A stretch of 64,000 nucleotides of DNA from NCBI GenBank assembly GCA_026122225.1, contig JANEZZ010001959.1, positions 3,047,501 through 3,111,500 of the forward strand. Reading direction: 5' to 3'. The notes under the pieces are model-generated. The model saw only the letters and a program-made list of their open reading frames with translations, was not told the DNA's origin and searched no databases. Origin of the DNA: Heloderma charlesbogerti. Its lineage: Eukaryota > Chordata > Lepidosauria > Squamata > Helodermatidae. A program made the translations under genes and the position numbers. Positions 21,351 through 32,339 of this stretch are shown here, one piece after another (the stretch's first letter is position 1; each line of letters begins with the position of its first letter).

Positions 21351-21440
21351 ACAACAACAACAAAATACCACCCAATAGCCAGAGCTGTCTGGGCAGGTTA
21401 CAAAGATTAAAAACACTAAAAATACAATATACAGAGATTA

Positions 21441-21904
21441 AAAACCATTTACAGAAAAAAACTCATGAACAGACAATACACACAAAAGAAACATATATCT
21501 AAAACAACTTCAAACAAACAATCTCAGAAACAAATATCCATAACCATAAGTCATTCCAGGATTGATTAAACACTTATATACTGTAAGTGTCGAATGCCTG
21601 AGCAGTGCAGCAGTGAGCACTACTGATTCTGACTTCAGCACCATCAGCTTGTGATCACAGGGATGCTTTCTGAATACCTTTTTCCTCCATCTGAAAAAGA
21701 GCAGGTGCTGTTGTCCCTTGCAAAGCAGAATTCTCTATATACTTCCAACACTGGCCAGGAGGACAGACACTCTTTCTTTTAACAGGGCTTGCGCTGCCAC
21801 AGTACTTCAAAGACTGATTTATCCGCAACAAAGGGGCTCCTATGGAAGTTCTGAAGTCAGAGATTCGCTATAGTTCTAGGCTAGTACTAGTGCAGATTCT
21901 AGTT
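21441..21904. other. Unassigned, A-rich then unique
   Basis: The first 100 bp continue the A-rich decayed L2-like 3' UTR. The rest (about 21580-21900) has no recognisable feature. Confidence 0.4.
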
Positions 21905-22045
21905 CAGACTTCCCCAACCTGGTGCCCTCCAGATATTTTGGACTTCAACCCCCATCAGCTCCAGCCAGAACAGCCAAAGGTCAGGAATGCTGGGAGTTGT
22001 AGTCCCCCCAAATATGAATGGCAACAAGTTGAGGAATGTCATTTC
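21905..22045. mobile_element. hAT MITE (CAGCCTTCCCCAA family)
   Basis: Begins cagacttccccaacctggtg, with 'gccctccagatattttggac' and the inverted right arm 'gggagttgtagtcc'. The right end is decayed (gttgaggaatgtc), and no duplication is visible. Confidence 0.65.
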
Positions 22046-22204
22046 AGCTCCTCAGGTGAATGACAGCCACCTTAAGCTGCCTTTAGTGACACTGAGAGCA
22101 GAGATGGGGAAATAAAGAGACAGACATAAGTCCTTGGATTCAAATTGGGCCACATTTATTGATCCATCTGCAAAGGGGGAAAACCAGGATGGGCAACTAA
22201 ACCG

Positions 22205-23136
22205 TAGGGATGTACGAAAGGCACTTACCTTTCACGGATTATGTTGATGGGGGGGGAGGCGCTCCGTCCCTCCCCCCAGAATCCTGGATGGGGGGGAGGT
22301 GCTCCGTTCCTCCCCCCCCCAGAATCCTGGCCGGCCGGCTGTGTTTCGCAGGGATTCTGCGGAGCCGCCGGCCGGCTCCACCAGCAGCTGGACATCCGGC
22401 CGCTGGCTAGCAGGGACGCAAATGGCGGCGGCCGTAGCCGCTGCTGTTTGTGTCTCTGCAGTCAGCCGTGATAGGCTACGTAAATGTTTACGTAGCCTAT
22501 CATGGCTGACTTAAAAACAACAACAACAACAATGTGCATACGCAAATGGCGGTGGCCACAGCCGCCGCCATTTGCGTTCCTTATTTTGGCACGTCTTAGT
22601 CTACATCAAGATTTACGTAGACTAAGAGGGCGAAAATAAGGGGAACGCAAATAGCATAGCAGATACTACGCTATTTGCATTCCCCTTATTTTCGCCCTCT
22701 TAGTCTACGTAAATCTTGACGTAGACTAAGACGTGCCAAAATAAGGAACGCAAATGGCAGCGGCCGTGGCCGCCACTGTTTGCATACGTGCGTTGTTGTT
22801 TTTTTTTTTTTAAGTCAGCCGTGACAGGCTACATAAACATTTACGTAGCCTATCACGTTTTTTTAAAAAACTTAGCTGTGATAGGCTATGTAAATCTTTA
22901 CGTAGCCTATCACTTTTTTTTTTTTTACTGGAAATGGTGGCGGCGACAGCCGGTCAGAAGACCGGCCGCCGCTGCCGCACTGCTGTCGCCGCTGCCACCA
23001 GGAAGATCCGCCCCAGGTAATTCTCGTCCCGGGGGGGTGGAGGGGTGGCAGACCGTTCTGCCACCAATTTCGGGGGGCCGAATGTGCTGGCATTCGGCCT
23101 CCCCGAGATCCGTGGCTGAATTCTCTGACATCCCTG
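22205..23136 (+). mobile_element. TAGGGATG-family hAT element, hairpin-array type (932 bp)
   Basis: Ends are tagggatg and catccctg. Flanks are ctaaaccg (22197-22204) and ctaaactg (23137-23144), 7 of 8. Internal palindromes lie near 22468-22505, 22547-22570, 22597-22627, 22698-22731, 22821-22856 and 22877-22912, again alternating gataggctacgtaaat and tagtctacgtaaat types with GC-rich hairpins. AGGTAAGT is exact on the minus strand at 22223-22230; aggtaatt is on the plus strand at 23015-23022. It closely resembles the element at 19711. Confidence 0.95.
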
Positions 23137-23144
23137 CTAAACTG

Positions 23145-23566
23145 TGCCAGCAACTAGGTCGGCACTACAATGGACGAAAACACTTGAAGCCTGTAGAGTG
23201 GTGTCGTACTTCCCCCCCCACAGGGCTACCCCTTTGGGGGAAGGTAGGCCTACCCTTGTCACCCCCTCCCAGGCCACAAAACACCGGGTGCGTGAGGTGA
23301 GTTGGCCTCACAGGTAAAACTTATCCCCCTGATAGGGCACGACACCCAGAGCGGGAGGCCTCAGGCATTACCTGTCACCGGAACAGTGCCTCTGAATGTT
23401 CACCATCCCTATTCTCATCTGCATTACCCATCCAAGCAGCTCCTAGAAAATGTGACTGGAAATCTAAGTGTCAGACAAGCCAGATTCTCCTGAAGGACAC
23501 ACCCACCCCATTTACAGTGTGAAGCAGGCAAAAAGATGCCCAGCCCTGGCCAGTCAGACTGTGAAC
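23145..23566. other. No feature recognised
   Basis: GC-moderate sequence between two transposons; C-rich tracts near 23210-23270. No coding or repeat signature could be assigned. Confidence 0.4.
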
Positions 23567-24275
23567 TAGGGGTATATGGATTCCCCACCGTCCATTCCAG
23601 TGGGGAATCCATGTGGGGGGAGGCAATCCTTCCTTCCCCCCGGAATCCTCCAGAGCAGCTCCGCTCCACAAGGATTCCAGGGGGAGGAGGGAAACCAGCT
23701 TGGGGGACGCTTACCTTCCCTCCTGCTGGCCAGATCCATTCGCCTTCTCCCTGCTGATTGCCATGTCTTAAAAAAAAGGTGATCAGCAGGATGTACCCAC
23801 AGACTTAGATGCAAATAGAGCCATGAATCTTGAGTCTAAGTCTATGTGTCCACAGGCTTATATGCAAGATTCACTGCTCTATTTTGTGTCTAAGTCTATC
23901 GGCACATGACTGATCACCATTTATTTTTAAAATGGTGATCAGCAAGATGTGCCCATAGACCTATATGTAAAATAGAGCCATGAATCTTGCATATAAGCCT
24001 ATGGACACATAGACGTAGACGCACGATTCATGGCTCTATCTGCATTTAAGTCTATGGGCACATCCTGCCAATGGCCATTAAAAAAAAAAAAAGACATGGC
24101 TATCGGCAGGAAGGAGGTGAACGGCTCTGGCTGGCAAGAAGCAGACTAGTGCTGTTCCGTCTCCAGTCCTCCTGGAGTGGAGGTGTGTGGTCCCGATCCG
24201 CTGCAGATTCCTAAGGCCAGATTCCAAAGAATCTGGCTTCCTTTCAATCCACAGCAGATTTCTCTGACATCCCTA
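23567..24275 (+). mobile_element. hAT element related to the TAGGGATG family (709 bp)
   Basis: Left end taggggta, right end catcccta. Flanks are ctgtgaac (23559-23566) and ttgtgaac (24276-24283), 7 of 8. The interior lacks ctacgtaaat stems. It has repeated, partly inverted blocks such as 'aagtctatgggcacat', 'gcatataagcctatgg' and 'aatagagccatgaatcttg' around a hairpin ('atttttaaaatggtgatcag' near 23932). The subterminal GC-rich text matches the family ('ggggggaggcaatcc', 'cagatttctctgacatcc'). A donor-like gcttacct is at 23709-23716. Confidence 0.85.
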
Positions 24276-24283
24276 TTGTGAAC

Positions 24284-24536
24284 CAAAAATTCCTACTTGG
24301 CCCCCAGAAAGGCAACTAGCCAAACCGCACACTGCATAAGGGAGGGTGGGAGCTATGCATCCAAGAGGCAAAAGGGAGGTGGTACCACTGGAGACCACCA
24401 GTGGTGGGCGTCCACCTCTCCCCACCTGCCTGCAATTCCGCCCCCCCCCCCCCGTGGCCAGGCAAGCTGGATAAGGGGTAGGGAATTTTGGGGTAGAAAT
24501 AAATAAATAAATGGACTGGACTTAAAATTCTTTAGG
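24284..24536. other. No feature recognised
   Basis: Short spacer between two hAT elements, with a poly-C run near 24441 and (AAAT)3-4 near 24501. Confidence 0.5.
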
Positions 24537-24544
24537 ACTAAAAC

Positions 24545-25408
24545 TAGGGATGTCAGAGAATTCCGCGATGGATCTCGATGAGGCCGAATGCCAGTGCATT
24601 TGGCCCCCTGAAATCCATCATGGAATGAAGCCCCCGCCCCCCCAACCCACGAAAGGTGAGCGGGACGAAGTCCCCGCCACCCCCAACCCACAAAAGGCAC
24701 TCTAAACGGAGCACTTACCTGCTCCCGTCCACACTGCTTTGCGAATGGCGGCTGTCCTGCGGCCGCCATTTGCTTCCTCTTCATAGCATATCCATGATAG
24801 GCTATGTAAATACTTACGTAGCCTATCATGGCTAACGCAGGGACGTCATTTGCATCCCTGCGGAGGCCGTGATAGGCTACGTAAGTATTTACATAGCCTA
24901 TCACAGCAGGGGGAAAAAACCCCAGCGTACGCAAATGGTGGTAGCCGCCGCCATTTGCATATGCTGGGTTTCTTCCCCCTGCCGTGATAGGCTACGTAAA
25001 TATTTACGTAGCCTATCATGGCAGGGGGGAAAAAACCCAGTGTATGGAAATGGCAGTAGCCACTGCCATTTGCGTGCACTGGGTTTTTTTCCCCCTGCCG
25101 TGATAGGCTACGTAAATACTTACGTAGCCTATCACAGCTAAATACAGGGACGCAAATGGCGGTGGCTATGACAGCCACCATTTGCGTCCCTGCAGGCTCT
25201 GCCCAGCCGCTGGATGTCTGGCTGCGGGCAGCCGGAGCCGGCTGGCGGCTCCACAGCTTGGCCGCGGAGTGGAGCCGGCCGGGCAGGATTCCGGGCGGGA
25301 GGACCGGATCGCCTCCCCCCCGTCGAGGATTCTGGGGGGAGGGATGGAGTGCCTCCCCCCCCAGCGGAAACAGAACGAAATTGAAGGTAAGTGTTCCGTC
25401 CATCCCTA
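24545..25408 (-). mobile_element. TAGGGATG-family hAT element, hairpin-array type (864 bp)
   Basis: Ends are tagggatg and catcccta; identical actaaaac duplications lie at 24537-24544 and 25409-25416. Four gtgataggctacgtaa-type palindromes lie near 24797, 24869, 24983 and 25100, separated by GC hairpins such as 'gcaaatggtggtagccgccg' (24935) and 'gcggtggctatgacagccac' (25158). AGGTAAGT is exact on the minus strand at 24713-24720 and on the plus strand at 25385-25392. It is a subfamily distinct from 13005 and 19711, as its stems are all of the gataggctacg type. Confidence 0.95.
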
Positions 25409-25416
25409 ACTAAAAC

Positions 25417-26102
25417 AAAACAGTAAATATAAAAGGGCCCAAAAAGATATTTCTTTTTAAATCTGTATCTATCAGCTATGTTTTACTTTCTCTTTTTACT
25501 CTAGGGTAAGTGCAGGTTCCCAATCCAGATCTTAAAAGTCACACAAAACACAAAGAGACACACAAAAGTCACCTTACTCCCTACGCTCAAGTCCGACCCT
25601 GTGCATTCTCTGTCTAAAAATGAAAACAATGCATGTTCCATCCAGAGCTGTGTGCAAATGGCCTCTTGAAATCCTCTGCTCTTTTTGTGGGCTGAGAAAT
25701 TGCGGGAACCATTTCACCAGAATCCTCCTTGGGGAGGAGAAATTCTTCTACCAGTTCTTGGGGTGGGACTCATAATTAGCAGTGGCAGTAGCACTGTGTT
25801 TTTTAAAAATTTTCCCCTATTTTGTCCCCTATTGCCGCAAGAGACAACAGTTGCAGCAACTGTGTTGGCACTGTGAGCGGCCACCATTTTGAACTCTCCA
25901 CAATGCCCTAGCATAATTACAGAACATGGGAGGGGGGGATGTAGCTGCCATAATAACAACAACAACAATGGAGGATGTTTGGAGAAAACTGCAAAATTTT
26001 CTTCTCGAGAGTGGGTGGGGGTAGGATTTGAGGAAACAGAAAGATCTCGGAAATTTTCTCAGAAGAAAAAGTCATAGAATCTTTTCTAGAATCTTACGAA
26101 TA
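25417..26102. other. No gene or repeat recognised
   Basis: A (caa)n run near 25950 and otherwise unassigned sequence. Confidence 0.4.
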
Positions 26103-26740
26103 GAATCTCACTAATCATAGAATCTTACTAATCATAGAATAGTAGGGTTGGAAGGGGCCTACAAGATCATTGAATCCAACCCCCTGCTCAATGCAGGAAT
26201 TCAAGTCAGAGCATCCCTGACAGATGGCTGTCCAGCCTCGTCTTGAATGCCTCCAGTGTGGGAGAGCCCACCACCTCATTGGTTCCATTGTCGTACTGCT
26301 CTAACAGTCTGGAAGTTTTTCCTGATGTTCAGCTGCCATGTGGGCTTCCTGTATCTTGAGCCCATGATTCCGTGTCCTGCACTCTGGGATGATCGAGAAG
26401 AGATCCTGGCTTTCCTCTCTGTGACAACCTTTCAAAGACTTGAAAAGCGCTATAATATCTCCCCTCAGTCTTCTCTTCTCAAGGCTAAACATGCCCAGTT
26501 CTTTCAGGCTCTCTTCATGGGGCTTTGTTTCCAGTCCCCTGATCATCTTTGCTGCCCCCCTCCGAACCCTCTCCAGCTTGTCTGCATCCTTCTTAAAGTG
26601 CAGTGCCTAGAACTGGACACGGCACTCCAGATGAGGCCTAACCAGTGCTGAGTAGAGGGGAACTAGTACTTCCCGGGATTTGGAAGCTATGCTTCTATTA
26701 ATGCAGCCTAAACTAGCATCTGCCTGTTTTGCAGCCACAG
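26103..26740 (-). mobile_element. CR1 LINE 3' portion
   Basis: Begins with the complement of the CR1 tail (agaatcttactaatcatagaa), then 'agtagggttggaaggggcct', and continues on the minus strand through 'gcccagttctttcaggctct' and 'ccagatgaggcctaaccagt', a long stretch of the CR1 3' region. The minus frame near 26301-26546 reads RLRGDIIALFKSLKG, a decayed ORF2 C-terminus. Confidence 0.9.
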
Positions 26741-27730
26741 GGAGGGCGGGAGTGGGAGGAGCAGTCTTCTGAGAGTTTCAGCTCAGTCCTGCAATAACTG
26801 GTCCTAGCTTCTCTGCCTGACTCAGCTCCATCTGGCCTGGGAGGGCAAGGCTGGCTCTGATTCCAGCTACACAGGCCACTGTAGGTGCTTAGAGAGCACA
26901 AAATTTGGTGCATGTTATGGGAAGAGCTGGTGGTTTGAGATTAATGCACCCCTGTCTTCTGCTCCATTATACTGATAGCCTTTGATAGGCTGTGGATTTA
27001 TTTGGTTCAAACTGCAACGTCTGATACTGATGCAGTGATCTGGATTAGTTAGTGGAGGGTTTGTTAGCTAAACATGGGTATTTCCTGGGATTGTTCTTAC
27101 TGAGGAGAGGAATGTTTTTCATATGCTTGGGGAAATCTTAATTGTAAAGTTAGCTTGCGGATGTGGATTTAAATATCATATCATGAAATGTGTTTGCTAT
27201 ATTTACGTCTGTGTTTGTCATGCTTTATATATTGGCTTCCTGTTCTTGTGGGTCTCTTTGAGTGCAATTTGGAAAAGCAGAATCTAAGCAGATGACGATG
27301 ATGACGATGATGAGGGATATGTGCTAAGGCAGCCAACATGAACAGATTTCCAACGCATTGCTCTGAGCCTCGGCAAGCAGCTTGTTTTTGTTAAAACATC
27401 AGCAGCCATTGCCACACCTGAAGTCTACAGGACTGCCAATCTATCAATCTATGTACATGAAAGATTAATTTCCTAGTTCCAGTCACTGGGTTGTGTCTGG
27501 AAACTGAATCAGCAATGGGAGCTCGTTAGTCACCATTATGAGAATCCAATTTGCAAGCATATTCCCCTTGGCATGCATGCAGCCTATTGACAACGAGCAA
27601 AATAGGTTTTGCTGGTATTAAAAACGGTGTCTGAGTTCACCATAGTAAAGCTGAAATGCAGTTTATTCATGCTGATATGGATTGGTTTTCTCCTTTGCTG
27701 TAGGTGGGAAGCCTCCCAAAGTTGCATTCA
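26741..27730. other. No gene; possibly conserved non-coding DNA
   Basis: Contains a short (GATGAC)n-like run at about 27289-27320 and otherwise non-repetitive text from 27330 to 27700. No exon signals were convincing. Confidence 0.35.
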
Positions 27731-27965
27731 AACAGCCAGTGTGTTGAAGTGGTTAGAGTGTGTAAATGGGACTCAGGAGATCCAGGTTTTGAGCCCCACT
27801 GGCCATGAAGCTCACTGAGTGATTTTGGGTCAGTCACTGACTCTCAGCCTAACCTACCTCACAGGGGTGTTGTGAGGATAAAATGGAGAGGAGGAGGACA
27901 ATGTAAGCTGCCTTGGGTTCTTTGCAAGGGGGGGAAGTGGGATATAACTGTAATAATAAATAAAA
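27731..27965 (+). mobile_element. tRNA-derived SINE (gagccagtgtggtgtagtgg type)
   Basis: Decayed head aacagccagtgtgttgaagt, then 'catgaagctcactgagtgat', 'taacctacctcacaggggtg', 'gataaaatggagaggagg' and the tail 'gtgggatataactgtaataa'. Same family as 11231 and 46266. Confidence 0.8.
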
Positions 27966-28309
27966 ATAGTAATACAGTGCTAAGTTGTAAAATGCCAGCA
28001 CAGATTTATATGAAAATCTAGAGATCAGTAAATTAAACAAGAGTTCTCCTTCCCTAACTAGCAGCAGTACTAAAGCAACAGGTGGAAATGAAATGCCACA
28101 AGAAATTGATTAATCTCTTTTGGTATCACCAGGTACTAACAGTTTAACTTTCAGTTTAACTTTAGCAGGTACTAACTTTCCTAAACACCCTTGGTGGTAC
28201 CATCTTTTGACTTGGGGTGAATACTGAGAACCTTATGCCAAATGGTAGCTTACCACAGTTTGCAAGTAACTATTGGTAAACTGGTAATCTCTATTAGATT
28301 GTACCATTA

Positions 28310-28967
28310 GATTACTGTAACGCACTCTATGTGGGGCTGCCTTTGAAGACGGTTCGGAAACTGCAGCTCATGCAAAATGTGGTGGCCAGATTGCTAATGG
28401 GGACCAGAAGGTCCGAACATATAAGGCCCACTTTCACTGGCTGCCTGTATGTTTCCGAGCCCGATTCAAGGTGCTGGTTTTAACCTATAAAGCCTTACAC
28501 GGCTTGGGACCACAATACCTGATGGAGCGCCTCTCCTGACATGAACCTACCTGTATACTTTGTTCAACATCTAAGGCTCTCCTCCAGCTGCCTACACCGA
28601 GGGAAGCTCGGAAGATGGTGACAAGGGAGAGGGCCTTTTCGGTGGTGGCCCCCAAATTATGGAATGATCCCCCTGACAAGGCCTGCATGGTGCCAACATT
28701 GTTATCTTTTTGGTGCCAGGTTAAGACCTTTCTCTTCTCCCAGGCATTTGACGGTATATGATAAGTGTTTAATCGAACCTGGAATGTCTTATGATTATGG
28801 TTGTTTCTTTTTGAGATTGTTTGAAGTTGTTTTAGATATGTTTCTTTTGTGTATATCGTCTGTTCATGTGTTTTATGTAAATGGTTTTTAATCTCTGTAT
28901 ATTGTAATTTTAATGTTTTTAATCTTTGTAAACCACCCAGAGAGCTATTGGGTGGTATAGAAATGTA

Positions 28968-29000
<33 letters not shown>

Positions 29001-29002
29001 TT
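28310..29002 (+). mobile_element. L2/CR1-like LINE 3' part
   Basis: Conceptual reading shows a decayed ORF2 C-terminus: HWLPVCFRARFKVLVLTYKA, LHGLGPQYLMERLS, then RERAFSVVAPKLWN. The 3' UTR ends 'aaaccacccagagagctatt' and 'gtggtatagaaatgtaaat' plus (AAT)n (28968-29000). This is the most complete copy of this LINE end in the window and was used to identify the others. Confidence 0.85.
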
Positions 29003-29112
29003 CTTAGCAGTTGGTGATGATAATTTTATTACTCCCTTCTTCATGAATGTTCTGATCACATGTGAATGTGTAATAAAATTCTCCTTAGTACTTGGTGGTC
29101 TTATATAGTTAA

Positions 29113-29190
29113 AGGCACAATCCTACGCATATTTAGACAGACAAAGTGCTACAGCTCCCAACATTCTCCAGCCAGCATGCACTAAATCTT
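29113..29190. mobile_element. Harbinger-like MITE, left half
   Basis: 'aggcacaatcctacgcatat', 'ttagacagacaaag' and 'caacattctccagccagcat' match the left arm of 12715 and 49686. No right arm is found. Confidence 0.55.
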
Positions 29191-29740
29191 CATTCCTCAA
29201 GCACTGGGCATCATTTGTGGATGGGAATTGGTGGATCTCAAGAGAATTGGTGGGAGCATAAGTTCCCTATTGGATTCTGCATACAGCAAGTCAACACTTT
29301 GTGAAAAGCTTATCACTATTCAACACATACAGTAGGTCATTTATGGAACTCACTGCTACAAGATGGAATGATGGTGGCCATTACATGGCTTTACACAGGG
29401 ATTAGACAAATTCAGGGAGGATTATCAGTGGCTATTGGTCATAATAGCAATGTATTGTATATGCTCCAGATTCAGAGGCAGTATGTCACCGTGTAGCAAA
29501 AATCCACAGATTCCCCCCCCCCCCGGAACATTGCAGAATGTAGAAAACCAACTGGAAGAAAACAACAACTTTACTTTTGATGAAAATGCAGAATAAATGA
29601 AGCATACCCATTCTAAGAAAAACCTCCTGTGATCTTCAAAAGTATCAGGCGGCTTAAAATCAAACCTAAGAATGGCGTCGTGAGATGTAGCATCACAACT
29701 AATATGTGTTTATGTGTCCCACTAAAATAATTAGAACTAA

Positions 29741-30191
29741 GGGCACAATTCTATGGGTTGTGCGGTGCCCTGGGCACTCAGAAACCCCCAAACCCAGAGA
29801 CTTATGAGTACCCTATGCAGAGAAGGTCCCTCCTGCACTACATTTAGCTAGATGGGTGATTTCAGCTGTCTAGCGGAGGCTTTGGGGAACGGGTGGGAAG
29901 GAGGCTGGGGCAGCAATAGGCAGAGGCATAACCCAGCCACCCCAGCCTCCTCCCCTCCCTCCCCTCCCTCCCCTACCCCAGGAATGCCCCCTTTCCCCCA
30001 TCTCCATGCTCTCTTTACTGAGCATGGAGAGGTAGCTGGCACAGTTCTCTCTGCACCGGCCATGAGAAAGAGGGGGTGAGGAGCACAGTTTTCTGGCTAC
30101 GAGGGAAGAGCCCTACCTCCAACCTTGTTTCCAGGAAACTGAAGAATCCTATGACCCCCGGACACTGTCTAGGGGGCATAGGATTGCTCTC
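29741..30191. mobile_element. Larger Harbinger-like MITE (~450 bp)
   Basis: Left end gggcacaattctatggg preceded by TAA (29738-29740); right end 'gggggcataggattgctct' is decayed. Internal text ('cttatgagtaccctatgcag', 'gctagatgggtgatttcagc', 'cccctttcccccatctccat') recurs in reverse at 52955-53135 and 56236-56422, where a BovB has split the copy. No coding capacity. Confidence 0.6.
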
Positions 30192-30199
30192 TACACTTG

Positions 30200-30286
30200 A
30201 AATCCTATGCACACTTACTTGGAAGTAAGCCTTATTGAACAGAGTTAGACTTACTTCTGAAGAAACATGCCTAGGATTGCACTGCA
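30200..30286. mobile_element. Short palindromic MITE (CAATCCTATGC family)
   Basis: 'aatcctatgcacacttactt' on the left and 'aaacatgcctaggattgcac' on the right are complementary ends. 'ggaagtaagccttattgaac' is the typical interior, as at 9286. Confidence 0.6.
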
Positions 30287-30787
30287 AGTTTCTTTGGTTT
30301 CAGCCTAACTGCATTCTCGGTGCCATAAACTCTCTCTGGATATTTTTCAGGCCCAGTTTTTCTCTCAAGAGAAGCTTTGATAAGCTTTGATAGCATCTTT
30401 TTCTTCATTCCCCCACTGCCCCATAAGTCCAGGTTTTCATGAGAGCCCTTCGTGATTCTCACTTCAGTTCAGGAAATACACTTAAGTTGTATTATGAAAG
30501 GACTGAAAAAGCTAGTTCTGCCAAGAAGCTCCATGGTATTTCTCTTTCTCTCCTCTGAACAAAGACAGAAGCTGCATTCGGCTCATCCCAGCCTCCCTTC
30601 TTTCTGTAAAGTGATTGCAAAGAAGTATATAAAAGAGAGTTTAACATGGTTGTATAGTAAAATAGCAAAAGAGAAAATATTGACTCATTCCTGAGCTAAC
30701 TGGAAACCTCGTTGTTGACAATTTGGTCAGTTGGAATGTTAACTTCTTGAGGAACCTGAACCTTGAGATCCTTGAGGTTCCATTAAG
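30287..30787. other. No feature recognised
   Basis: Non-coding sequence with no transposon ends; the frames present have no recognisable domain. Confidence 0.4.
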
Positions 30788-31270
30788 AGATTTATTTATT
30801 TATTTATTACATTTCTATCCAGCCCTATATCACGAAGATCTCAGGGCAGCGTACAGATGAAATCAATTTAAACAGTATAAAACAATAAATAATTTAAACA
30901 CCCCCCAAAATATTAAACTATTAAACAAGCTAAAACCAGTTATAATCTAAAACAATAAAACAGTTAAAACAATGTGCTAGGAAATGCATTTAGCCCTCAA
31001 AGGCTTTGGTAAAAAGCCACATTTTTATTTGGCGCTGAAACGAGACCAATAACTGCACCAATTGGACCTCCAAGGGGAGGGCATTCCACAACTGGGGTGC
31101 CGCAGCAGAGAAGGCCCTCTCCCACATCCCACCATAGTGTATGTCTAGTACTGGTGGGATGCAGAGGAGAGCCCCTCCAACAGATCTCAGTTCTCAGGCA
31201 GGCATATCGAGGCATTGCAATAGTCTAATCGGGAAGTTACCAGCGCCTGTACTACTGTGGCTAGGTTTTC
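30788..31270 (-). mobile_element. L2/CR1-like LINE 3' end (minus)
   Basis: Starts with (ttta)n and catttctatccagccctata, then A-rich 3' UTR, then 'agaaggccctctcccacatc' (minus: RAFS-coding segment) and 'gcattgcaatagtctaatcg'. Typical minus-strand copy. Confidence 0.75.
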
Positions 31271-32200
31271 AGCCACTGAACTCAATACCCATATGCGTAT
31301 GAAAGTTTTCCTTTGGGGAAGACTTCCATTGTGGCTCTCAAGTGTGTGTATGTGAATCACATAGTGTTTTGTGTAACTCTAAGGAGTGGTTCAGTTTAGC
31401 CGGTACTAGGAAGCTGCAGAACCCCCATTGTACTTGGATGTTCTGTAGGTTTTTTAAGCTTTCCATGTAAATTGGTCCTTGATGCAATTGGCATCAAGTG
31501 ATTGGCTCCCTGTCAAATCCTTGCATTTTGGGTATTCTATACTGAATTCCTGTGAATGTTCTTCCAGCAGTCTTCATAATGTGAGCTTTGGTTGAAAGAA
31601 TGACTGTGTTTTTTGGTTACTGTCAATTTTGCTTTAGGGCCAAATGTTGAGAGATGAAAGTGTCCATACGTGCCCATAAGGTTTATGGCCTAAACAGGCA
31701 CATATTCCATCCTGAACACTGTGCTTGGTTACCTGTCTTTTTTTTTTTTTGGTCTTGCTCCCTCTCCCACCTTCCTGTTCTTAATGTTTTCACTGGATCA
31801 TATTCTTGAATTCAACAATGTGCTTGCCTTCTGCTGTGAGTTGCCCTTATTAATAAATTTAGATTTCAATTATTATTTTATTGTGTTTTAGTTACAGTGG
31901 ATTTTAAACTGTAAGCCAATTGGGGTGCCAATTTTGGATCAAAACTAGGATAATTTAATATAAATGCAATACTTTCCAGATCCTGTATTGCTACTACTGC
32001 TACTACTTGCATTATGCCCAATTAACAAGGTCCTTTGGGAGGTTAACAATAAAAGATAAAAACCATTTTAGTTTTAGTTTTCTAGGGACCGACTGAGGCT
32101 TCTCACAGATGTGAAGAGGACCGCCATCAACCCTCTTTGTTTCCAAAGGACTACACTAGCTAATTCCTGAAAAGAAGCAGGGTGAGTGGCAGTAAATTAT
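31271..32200. other. No gene or repeat recognised
   Basis: AT-rich non-coding DNA with a poly-T run near 31739. Confidence 0.4.
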
Positions 32201-32208
32201 TCTAGGCT

Positions 32209-32331
32209 AGCCTTCCTCTACCTGGTGGCCTCCAAATGTTTTAGACTTCAGCTCCTATCAGCCCCAGCCAGCATGGCCAATGGGAGTTACGGTCCAAAAC
32301 ATCTGAAGTGCACCAGGCTGGGTAAGGCTGC
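32209..32331. mobile_element. hAT MITE (CAGCCTTCCCCAA family), perfect TSD
   Basis: The 123-bp palindromic element is flanked by identical tctaggct at 32201-32208 and 32332-32339. The arms contain 'gtggcctccaaatgtttt' and 'aaaacatctgaagtgcacca'. This copy fixes the 8-bp duplication of the family and so its hAT assignment. Confidence 0.85.
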
Positions 32332-32339
32332 TCTAGGCT

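Larger units (their letters stand above)
17200..21364 (+). mobile_element. BovB (RTE-clade) LINE, near full length, interrupted by a hAT element
   Basis: Flanked by atacaacccaat (17188-17199) and ataccacccaat (21365-21376), a 12-bp target duplication with one mismatch. The 5' region includes 'ggcaacccacctcagtattc' (near 17346), typical of BovB. The 3' end is (aac)n. Removing the 945-bp transposon at 19711-20655 plus one duplication leaves about 3.2 kb, a normal BovB length. The ORF carries stops and frameshifts, so it is inactive. It differs noticeably from the copy at 53144-56227, suggesting an older insertion or another subfamily. Confidence 0.9.
17140..21440 (-). mobile_element. L2-like LINE 3' end hosting a BovB insertion
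   Basis: Minus-strand L2-like tail: (GTT)n(ATT)n followed by catttctatacaacccaat (to 17199), continued at 21365 by ataccacccaatagccagag and 'ctgggcaggttacaaagatt'. The BovB element 17200-21364 lies between. The shared atacaacccaat / ataccacccaat is the BovB target duplication. Confidence 0.75.

Noticed and set aside
24353..25403. Minus-strand ORFs of 193 and 185 codons with repeated IGYVNIYVAYHG peptides
   Set aside because: The repeated peptide is simply the translation of the gataggctacgtaaat stems in a non-coding hAT element.
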